From: Methanobacteriota archaeon
GTDB lineage: Archaea; Thermoplasmatota; Poseidoniia; Poseidoniales; Thalassarchaeaceae
Length of the DNA stretch: 64,000 nt
NCBI GenBank assembly: GCA_016845365.1
Contig: JAERST010000005.1
Coordinates: 76,846-140,845 of the forward strand
Direction of reading: 5' to 3'
Every line of letters begins with the position of its first letter. Within the stretch, counting starts at the first letter, position 1. This document shows, in pieces, positions 48,533 to 55,814 of this stretch. Both the position numbers and the translations under genes were made by a program. Below the pieces are notes generated by a model. That model was not told the origin of the DNA, searched no databases, and saw only the letters and a program-made list of their open reading frames with translations.

Positions 48533-49801
48533 ATGGCATTGGACATCAGCGCCGGCGAAGCCCTCGAAATCCTCGTCGTCTCGATGCGAGACGCCTTCCT
48601 CGCCGTCACCGTTTTCGTGGCAGCAATGGTACTGCTTTTCAGCTGGCTGCAATACGTTACTGCGGGCCGATTCGTCGATTGGATTCGCGATAACGAACGC
48701 TGGCAGCCGGTCCTCGGCGCACTGATGGGATTGACTCCCGGCTGCGGCGGCGCCATCATCATGATGCCAATGTACGCGCGTGGCTACGTCACCTACGGAA
48801 CGGTCATCGCCACGCTCATCGCAACCCTCGGCGACGCCGCATTCGTCCTCATCGGCGCCGTCTTCCAAAACCCCGATTTCTTATTCCCAGTTTTAGTCGT
48901 CCACGCGACCTCATTCATCGTTGGAGTCGCGTGGGGATACGGGTCTGACGCAGCAGGCGTCACCCCCGCTCGCCCGCTCGGGCGCTTCGGCCCGACCTTG
49001 GGCTCGTCAGAACCACTGGGCGAAGAGGTCGCTCGTCAACTCGAGGATGAGGCACACTGCGACATCCACGGCACAGATTCAGTCATCGACGACCTCCCGC
49101 GTGAGGTGCCGGAGGGCCTTGGTTACCAGATACTTCACCAGGGTTACCGAGTGTGGTGGGCGGTCACTGCAGTAGGGCTTGTGTTGGCCATTTTGCTGCT
49201 GATTTGGTACGCGCAAGACCCCGATTATGCCCCTGAATTGGTCTGGGATCCGACAACGCGCGATGGGCTTGTGACTTGGGTTGGATTTGTTGGAACTTCG
49301 CTGTCGATTATTCTCTATCTTTCGTCTAAGAATTTCTTTGCTGACGATACCGAAGCGACGATTGGCGACAAGTTGCATTCGATGGACGAAACCCTCGTTC
49401 ACGCTGCCTCCGAAACCGCCTTCGTCACTTTCTGGGTCCTCATCGCCTACCTCGCTTTCGAGTTCGGGATGATCGCTTTTGGGATGACTGAGGGCGACCT
49501 CGCCAAGCATGGTGCTGGTGTTGGCGCGGTCGTGGTCGCAGCCGGTGTCGGTTTGATTCCTGGCTGCGGGCCTCAGATCATCGCCATCACGGCTTATGTC
49601 GAGGGTGTAATTTCATTCCCTGCTTTGGTTGCCAATGCGATTTCGCAGGATGGCGATGCTCTGTTCCCACTTCTTGTTAGGCACAAAGCGGCGTCGCTTT
49701 GGGCTACGATTCACACGACTTTGCCAGCTTTGATTGTCGGTCTTGCATTCCTTTGGATGATGGGTGAATACCCTGATGCTGAGCGCTTGTTGCAGCCCTG
49801 A
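48533..49801 (+). CDS. Putative 10TM heavy-metal exporter family membrane protein (ArsP_2/Mn-transporter-like)
   Basis: Internal duplication LTPGCGGAIIMMPMYARG / LIPGCGPQIIAITAYVEG within multi-TM protein. Confidence 0.8.
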   Translation: MALDISAGEALEILVVSMRDAFLAVTVFVAAMVLLFSWLQYVTAGRFVDWIRDNERWQPVLGALMGLTPGCGGAIIMMPMYARGYVTYGTVIATLIATLGDAAFVLIGAVFQNPDFLFPVLVVHATSFIVGVAWGYGSDAAGVTPARPLGRFGPTLGSSEPLGEEVARQLEDEAHCDIHGTDSVIDDLPREVPEGLGYQILHQGYRVWWAVTAVGLVLAILLLIWYAQDPDYAPELVWDPTTRDGLVTWVGFVGTSLSIILYLSSKNFFADDTEATIGDKLHSMDETLVHAASETAFVTFWVLIAYLAFEFGMIAFGMTEGDLAKHGAGVGAVVVAAGVGLIPGCGPQIIAITAYVEGVISFPALVANAISQDGDALFPLLVRHKAASLWATIHTTLPALIVGLAFLWMMGEYPDAERLLQP

Positions 49802-49806
49802 TGCTG
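49771..49806. repeat. 25-bp-spaced direct repeat CCCTGATGCTG spanning the exporter gene stop codon
   Basis: Exact 11-bp copies at 49771-49781 and 49796-49806; stop TGA at 49799-49801. Confidence 0.75.
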
Positions 49807-49827
49807 TGTGCGCTCAATGTGAGTCCT

Positions 49828-50385
49828 TCACAGGTCTGTTGCGACGCGTCCGAGGGCTTCGATGTCTCCGGGCGTGTCGATGTTTAGGTGTAGGTGAGGG
49901 TCGGCGACCTCGATTCGTGCCGGTTCGATGAGGTCGCGCAGCGGCCTGTCTGGAGCCGCATCGAGGATGCGTTCGCAGTCAGCCGCAGTAAGGGCGATTG
50001 GGTGGCCTCCGCGTCCTTCAAACACAGGGCAAGTGGTGGATTCCGACGCGCGGAGGAGTTCGACGGTTGCTTGGCTGAATCCGGGGCGGTCGACAGGCGC
50101 GATTAGCACCGCCTCGCTACCAATCGCTTCGATCCCGCATTGGATGCTACCAGTCCGCCCCTGTTCTGGTGCGGGATTCACGACGATGTGAGCCTCGGGC
50201 AGAACCTCTCGAATTCGCGGAGCGAGTTCGCCTCGAGTAACGATTGTGAGTTCGAGACCTGCCTCAGCCAACTTGCCTGCAACTATCTCGATGAGAGTCT
50301 GTTGACCGACCTGAACCAGCGCCTTCGGCTGGCCCAGCCGTTGGCTTGCGCCGGCGGCGAGGATAATCGCCTTGTCAATCGCCAT
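49828..50385 (-). CDS. MobA/MocA-like nucleotidyltransferase (molybdenum cofactor cytidylyltransferase family)
   Basis: IILAAGASQRLGQPKALVQVGQQTLIE, APVDRPGFSQATVELL, RGGHPIAL. Confidence 0.9.
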   Translation of the reverse strand: MAIDKAIILAAGASQRLGQPKALVQVGQQTLIEIVAGKLAEAGLELTIVTRGELAPRIREVLPEAHIVVNPAPEQGRTGSIQCGIEAIGSEAVLIAPVDRPGFSQATVELLRASESTTCPVFEGRGGHPIALTAADCERILDAAPDRPLRDLIEPARIEVADPHLHLNIDTPGDIEALGRVATDL

Positions 50386-52387
50386 CTGAGTCGGCGTCTT
50401 CCTCGTCGCTCATCATTGATTCGACGGCGGCGTCCATCTCCTCATCGTATTCTTCCTCGCCGTCGAAGAAGCCGCGCTCGCGCAATTGAACACCCGCGAA
50501 AGCGAGCGCGCCGAGTAACACCAGTACAAGCAAAGCCAGAACTCCCACCAAGAGTCCCATCAGAGAACCGCTTCCACCACTGGCTTCGACCTTATCCTCG
50601 CCCATCACATGAATCGCAACGGCGAGGTTGGTGGAAGCCTCGTCACCGGAGATGGCGCGAACGAGTACCACTTGGTCGCCCTCGACGGTGTTGTTTGGTA
50701 GGAATCGTAGTCGGTCGACGAGCAGACTGTGAGTCACCTCAAACTGCCCGTCGCCAATCTCGAACTCAGCCAAATCCATCCAATTATCGCGCATATCCCA
50801 TGTGCGCCATTGCACTCGCTGAACTCCGCCGGCCAAGTTGAAGACGAGTGAATCACCTTGACCGATGTGCACGCGATTATCCATTCCATACTCGCTCGCA
50901 AGCGTCACATTCAGCGACATGCTGAGTTCGTAGTGATAATTCGCAGCCTCTTCGACTGATGGTTGAGCGTTGACGTGTCCGTGGCCGTAGACGTTGTTTT
51001 GGCGGTTTTTGGGGATTAGGTCATCCGCACAGGGTTCGTTTGCCAGCATGTAGTGGCACTGGCGGTAGGTCGAGGCCTCCTGCATGATATTTCGGACATC
51101 AAACGGGCTCAGGTCCGGGTTCGCCTGGAACATCAACACCCCAACACCTGCGGCGCCGGGCGTTGCCATGCTGGTGCCTGACATCGATGTGTAGCCGTCA
51201 CCCGTGTTTGCAGCGGGCGCGTTTACATTCGAGCCGACGAATGCTACGTTTGGCTTGATGCGCCCTTCTTCGGTCGGGCCTTGGCTTGAGTATGCCGCGA
51301 TTGCGGTATTCTTGTCGAGGGCTCCGACCGTGATCACGTCTTCAGCGCTGCCGGGAGTGCCGATCTGTGCGCTGAAGGCGGAGTTTCCAGCTGCGATGAA
51401 TACTGCTACTCCAGCTCGCATCATCTCGTTAGCCATTCGATTGACCGATTCCTTCTCGCTGGAGGACCATTCCGAGATTCCTGGTCCGCCAAGGCTCAGG
51501 CTGGCTGCGCGGATGTTGAAATCGTGGCGCTTGTCGACGGTCCACTGCATTCCAGCCATCACTTGGGCGTAGGTTCCGCCTCCGCTGCCGCTGAGTACCT
51601 TGACTCCGACGAGGTTGGCTTGGGGTGCGACTCCGACGTCCTCGTAGGTTGGCGCACCGGTTCCTGTGGTGATTCCGGCGCAGTGTGTTCCGTGGCCGTG
51701 GTCGTCGTATGGGAAGACCTCGGTTCCGTTGGTTGCGCCGGGGTTGTTGACCGCGTCGTAGAATGCTAGGATCTTCGGGTCGTGTGTTGAATTATCGTCG
51801 TCGAGGTCGTCGACACCGGTGTGGTTGCCGTCGATTCCGGTGTCGATAATTGCCATCGTCACACCCTCGCCGGTGTAGCCGGTGTCTTGCCAAACTAGGT
51901 CGACACCGTGGGTTGGTACAACGTCCTTCATCTGGACTTCAAGCCAGCCGTCGAGTTCGACGAAGACGACTCCTGGCAGGTCGACGAGTTCGTGGATTCG
52001 GTCTAGGGCTACCGTGCCTGCGATGGAGTCGATTAGCCAGTAGCGGAATTGGGTTTGGAAGGCGACCTCACGCTCGAGCATGGCTTGGTCTGCTTCGCTT
52101 GGCGTGTGGTCGAAGTCGACGATGACGGAGATTCGTCCGTCCTCGTCGAGGTATTCTCGGTGATTATTCTGTGCGGCGATCCAGATTGCATCGTGGATAT
52201 AATCGCCGTCGAGGTCCATGTTCGTGTTCTCCCACCAATCGCCGATTTGTTCGGCGTAGGTCTGCATCACAGGTTCTGTTTGCGGGTTATTGACCGCTGG
52301 AACCGCTGCGGCGAGGGCTGGGACTAGCATCATTCCGAGAATCGCAAAAGCGGTCAGACGCGCTCGAACATTGACTGTGTCTCGCAT
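50375..52387 (-). CDS. Subtilisin-like (S8) serine protease with C-terminal TM anchor and acidic tail
   Basis: AIIDTGIDGNHTGVDD, DHGHGTHCAGITTG, SGTSMATPGAAGVGVL; TM LLVGVLALLVLVLLGALAFAGV. Confidence 0.93.
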   Translation of the reverse strand: MRDTVNVRARLTAFAILGMMLVPALAAAVPAVNNPQTEPVMQTYAEQIGDWWENTNMDLDGDYIHDAIWIAAQNNHREYLDEDGRISVIVDFDHTPSEADQAMLEREVAFQTQFRYWLIDSIAGTVALDRIHELVDLPGVVFVELDGWLEVQMKDVVPTHGVDLVWQDTGYTGEGVTMAIIDTGIDGNHTGVDDLDDDNSTHDPKILAFYDAVNNPGATNGTEVFPYDDHGHGTHCAGITTGTGAPTYEDVGVAPQANLVGVKVLSGSGGGTYAQVMAGMQWTVDKRHDFNIRAASLSLGGPGISEWSSSEKESVNRMANEMMRAGVAVFIAAGNSAFSAQIGTPGSAEDVITVGALDKNTAIAAYSSQGPTEEGRIKPNVAFVGSNVNAPAANTGDGYTSMSGTSMATPGAAGVGVLMFQANPDLSPFDVRNIMQEASTYRQCHYMLANEPCADDLIPKNRQNNVYGHGHVNAQPSVEEAANYHYELSMSLNVTLASEYGMDNRVHIGQGDSLVFNLAGGVQRVQWRTWDMRDNWMDLAEFEIGDGQFEVTHSLLVDRLRFLPNNTVEGDQVVLVRAISGDEASTNLAVAIHVMGEDKVEASGGSGSLMGLLVGVLALLVLVLLGALAFAGVQLRERGFFDGEEEYDEEMDAAVESMMSDEEDADSDGD

Positions 52388-52497
52388 GGATATCGAATTC
52401 GGGGCATCGAGACCCCACTTTGAATCAAGCGGTCCGTCGAGCAAGCAGCCCTAAGGGCTGTTTTTGTTGGGTCAAGCCGAAAATGTGGCCTCGAGAA

Positions 52498-53646
52498 TCA
52501 CAGGTCACGAGTCATTTCGCGACCGATGATCATGCGCTGAACCTGACTGCTTCCCTCGTAGATTTGCAGTACCTTCGCAGCACGCATGAGCCTTGCAACC
52601 GGGTACTCTTCTGAGTAGCCGTAGCCGCCGAAAATTTGCACCGCATCGGTAGTCACTTCCATACAGGAATCGGCAGCGAATCGCTTGGCGTGAGCAGCAC
52701 TCTCGGTATTGCGGATTCCATTGTCCGCTTCCCAAGCGGTTCGCCAAGTCAAAAGGCGGCTCGCCTCAATCTTGGTTTTCATATCGGCGAGCATGAATTG
52801 AATCGCTTGATGCTCATGCAATTTCTTTCCGAACGTCTTGCGCTCATCGGCGTACTGCAAGGCATGTTCGTAGGCTGCGCGGGCGCATCCAACCGCCTGT
52901 GAAGCGACGTTTGGACGCGACAAATCGAAGGCTTTCATCGCGTTGAACCAGCCCTTGCCTTCGACCCCTCCAACTAGGTTCTCGACAGGCACGTGAACAT
53001 CATCGAATCGCACACCTCGCGTGTCGGATGCGCGCTGTCCCATATTGGTCTCCTTCTTGCCGAGAGAAACTCCGTCCCAGCCACTCTCGACGATGAAGGC
53101 ACTCATGCCTTTGTAACCGGCCGATTTGTCGGTATAGCCCAGCACGAAAAACCAGTCAGCATGACCGGCTCCAGTGATGAACATCTTCTCCCCGTTCAGG
53201 ATGTAGTGGTCGCCATCACGAACCGCCGTGGTCTCGATTCTTGCAACATCGCTTCCCGCGGCGGGCTCGGTGACGCAATACGAAGCGATCTTTGGTTCCT
53301 TGACCAAGCGACCGAGGTACTCTTCCTTCTGCTCCTCGGTCCCGCCCGTAATAATCGGCCCCGCGGTCAATCCATTCGAATAAGCCGCGGTGCTAAATCC
53401 AGGGTCGCCCCAAGAGAATTCCTCGGTCACGATTACTTCGTCGGAGATTCCCATTCCCATCCCGCCGTACTCAGCAGGGATGTGTAGGTTGGTCAAGCCG
53501 AGCGAGTGGGCCTCTGCAATCGCTTCGAGAGGAAACTCGTTGGCGCTGTCCCAGTGCTCGGCATGAGGTCGTACAGAATCCCTCGCGAACTCGTGGGCGA
53601 GTTCGCGTAGCATCTCCTGCTCCTCGGACAATCCGAAGTCTGCCAT
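52498..53646 (-). CDS. Acyl-CoA dehydrogenase
   Basis: YCVTEPAAGSDVARIETTAVRDGDHYILNGEKMFITGAGHADWFFV, DAVQIFGGYGYSEEYPVARLMRAAKVLQIYEGSSQVQRMIIGRE. Confidence 0.95.
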   Translation of the reverse strand: MADFGLSEEQEMLRELAHEFARDSVRPHAEHWDSANEFPLEAIAEAHSLGLTNLHIPAEYGGMGMGISDEVIVTEEFSWGDPGFSTAAYSNGLTAGPIITGGTEEQKEEYLGRLVKEPKIASYCVTEPAAGSDVARIETTAVRDGDHYILNGEKMFITGAGHADWFFVLGYTDKSAGYKGMSAFIVESGWDGVSLGKKETNMGQRASDTRGVRFDDVHVPVENLVGGVEGKGWFNAMKAFDLSRPNVASQAVGCARAAYEHALQYADERKTFGKKLHEHQAIQFMLADMKTKIEASRLLTWRTAWEADNGIRNTESAAHAKRFAADSCMEVTTDAVQIFGGYGYSEEYPVARLMRAAKVLQIYEGSSQVQRMIIGREMTRDL

Positions 53647-53860
53647 GATACGGCCACAGGCGACCCTGCCTTAGCCGTTCGCACCGCCAGAAGCCGACAA
53701 CTTCCGGCTCGAACGGAAAAATTGCACAGTCCGAAACACACCCCCTTAGGGGGTGGATGACAGGGGTGTGATACACCGAAAACAAACCAATGAAATACGA
53801 TAGGCACCTCCGCCCGGCCTACCCCGCAAAATAGGGGGACCAACCTGAGGTGAGAAACAC

Positions 53861-54058
53861 ATGCAGAACAAGGCCCAGCACAACGAGGGCTTCACGGCCC
53901 TTGGACTGACATCCGACCGCAACGCAGGAGCAAATGCCACACATATGGCAATGAAGGCTCCAACGATGCCGATGTGGATGCGTCCGATGTCTTGGCGTAT
54001 GCGAGTGATTTCCATCGATGAAGGGGAGGGTGTGGCTTGGGCGCCAAACGCGTTCTGA
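53861..54058 (+). CDS. Possible small protein (65 aa), preceded by strong Shine-Dalgarno-like GAGGTGAG
   Basis: SD-like 53847-53854, ATG 53861; overlapped by a competing antisense ORF 53746-54072. Confidence 0.3.
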   Translation: MQNKAQHNEGFTALGLTSDRNAGANATHMAMKAPTMPMWMRPMSWRMRVISIDEGEGVAWAPNAF

Positions 54059-54152
54059 ACCGAAGCGTACACTCCAGCCTAATCGAATCGCCCGGCATCG
54101 GGCTCGTCCATTTTGTGACGACGATTAGCGTGCCGAATCAGGAGGCGTCGAG

Positions 54153-54689
54153 ATGAGCCTCGAGCCCGTCTACCGCAGTAGCGACACGGCGACTCGCCGT
54201 GCTCAGTACACCGATGTGACGAACCGCATCGTCGCCGCGATTGAAGGTGAAAGCGATTGGGTCGCAGTCCTCGCTACAGCCGTTTGCGAACTTCACCACG
54301 CTTTCACCTACTTCCATTGGACTGGATTCTACCGAGTAACCGAACCTTGTACTCTCAAGGGTGGCCCATACCAAGGAGGCCACGGCTGCACCACCATTCA
54401 GTTCAAGCAGGGAATCTGTGGTGCTGCAGCGCGTGAGAAGAAGACGCAACTCGTCCCCGATGTTCACGCCAGACCCGAGCATATCGCTTGTTCGAGCACG
54501 ACAAACTCGGAGGTCGTCGTGCCCCTTCTGAACCCTCGTGGTGGATTGCTTGCGGTCCTCGATATCGATAGCGATCTATTCGGCGCATTCGATGAGGAGG
54601 ACCGCATCCATCTCGAGTTGCTCTGCGATATTCTAGGAGCGAATCCGGCTACGCCGGATGCGCAATGGAGCCACCGGAGGTGCGACTGA
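54153..54689 (+). CDS. GAF-domain free methionine-(R)-sulfoxide reductase-like protein
   Basis: GFYRVTEPCTLKGGPYQGGHGCTTIQFKQGICGAAAREKKTQLVPDVHARPEHIACSSTTNSEVVVPL. Confidence 0.9.
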   Translation: MSLEPVYRSSDTATRRAQYTDVTNRIVAAIEGESDWVAVLATAVCELHHAFTYFHWTGFYRVTEPCTLKGGPYQGGHGCTTIQFKQGICGAAAREKKTQLVPDVHARPEHIACSSTTNSEVVVPLLNPRGGLLAVLDIDSDLFGAFDEEDRIHLELLCDILGANPATPDAQWSHRRCD

Positions 54690-54768
54690 GGAAGTCAGCA
54701 CCAAGCGAAGCCAAGGTGCGGAGTCGAAGCCAAGGTGAGGTAGTCGAAGACAAGGCCAGGAAGTTGGC
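54687..54768. repeat. About 20-bp tandem repeat, 3-4 copies (GTCGAAGCCAAGGTGAGGTA), starting at the stop codon of the GAF gene
   Basis: GAAGCCAAGGTGCGGA 54707, GAAGCCAAGGTGAGGTA 54726, GAAGACAAGGCCAGGAA 54746; degenerate copy from about 54687. Confidence 0.8.
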
Positions 54769-54780
54769 GTTGTAGTTGGG

Positions 54781-55722
54781 TCAGCCAACGTAGAGGAAGG
54801 CCATGTAGGCCAGATATCCGACCACCATCGTAGCCCCAACTCGGCGTCCAATCTCTCGATCATCGAGAAGCATAGCAGCGACCAGACCTGATGTCAGGAT
54901 AACCACCCAGATGTCGCGTCCAGCGAATTCAGCAGCGACCTCGATGCCACCGCCAATAACCGAAGCTGTACCGAGAATGCCGAGGATGTTCATCACATTC
55001 GATCCGAGGACATTCCCAACAGCGACTCCACCTTGATTTCGTAGAACAGCGATTAGAGTGACAGCCAATTCAGGGAGGGATGTTCCGAGAGCGACCATAG
55101 ATAGACCAATGACGGAGTCGGGGATGCCATATTCTTCCGCCATTCCAGTGGCACCTTCCAATAGCATCACCGCGCCTTGCCAAATCATCAAGCCACCAAC
55201 TACGGTCGCTGCGATGGCTAGAATGATATTGTCAGGGAGCCAGGTATCCTCGGCTTCAGTCTCCTCCCCCTTTCCTTTGGAATAGATGTAGGAATAGGTG
55301 TAATACGCCACCAGAAGAATCAGCATCATTGCTCCGCCTGCAGCCGGAATTTGGCCAAGATAGACAAAGGCGGTGAGCAGGACTGTGGCGAAGATGACAG
55401 CCATTGCATCGCGGCGCAGTCCTGCGCCTGCATCGGTACCAGATCCAAGCATGCAGGCAGTTCCCAAAACCAGCATCACATTGGCGACGTTCGACCCGAG
55501 AACTCCACCTACAGCGATGTCAGGGTCGCCTTGAGCCACCGCTTCGAGAGCCACTGCGAGTTCAGGCAGAGATGTACCGATGGCGACGATAGTAAATCCG
55601 ACCAGAAGCGGTGGAACTCGCAATCTGTAAGCGATTTTGATTGCGCCCTGCACAACCACTTCGCCACCAGCCATTAGCAGGGCGAATCCGATGAGAACTA
55701 GCACGGGGTCGGAGTTCAGCAT
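54781..55722 (-). CDS. Calcium/sodium antiporter, CaCA family (YrbG-like)
   Basis: Two alpha repeats AIGTSLPELAVALEA...GSNVANVML and ALGTSLPELAVTLIA...GSNVMNILG. Confidence 0.94.
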   Translation of the reverse strand: MLNSDPVLVLIGFALLMAGGEVVVQGAIKIAYRLRVPPLLVGFTIVAIGTSLPELAVALEAVAQGDPDIAVGGVLGSNVANVMLVLGTACMLGSGTDAGAGLRRDAMAVIFATVLLTAFVYLGQIPAAGGAMMLILLVAYYTYSYIYSKGKGEETEAEDTWLPDNIILAIAATVVGGLMIWQGAVMLLEGATGMAEEYGIPDSVIGLSMVALGTSLPELAVTLIAVLRNQGGVAVGNVLGSNVMNILGILGTASVIGGGIEVAAEFAGRDIWVVILTSGLVAAMLLDDREIGRRVGATMVVGYLAYMAFLYVG

Positions 55723-55814
55723 CGTACCACGCCCTCGGCGCCCCGCTCATGATGTTTGAGTCCATTCCCATCATCAATAGACGCGCCTTCAACTCATTTC
55801 TACGCGCGCGTGAG

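Noticed and set aside
46315-52387. Two S8 subtilases close together as a toxin/bacteriocin or lanthipeptide-processing system
   Set aside because: No precursor peptide, modification enzyme or dedicated exporter nearby; they look like a lipoprotein and a TM-anchored degradative protease
52446-52466. Rho-independent-like terminator (CAGCCC-TAA-GGGCTG followed by TTTTT)
   Set aside because: The T-tract is on the plus-strand side, whereas both flanking genes are on the minus strand; orientation is wrong for them
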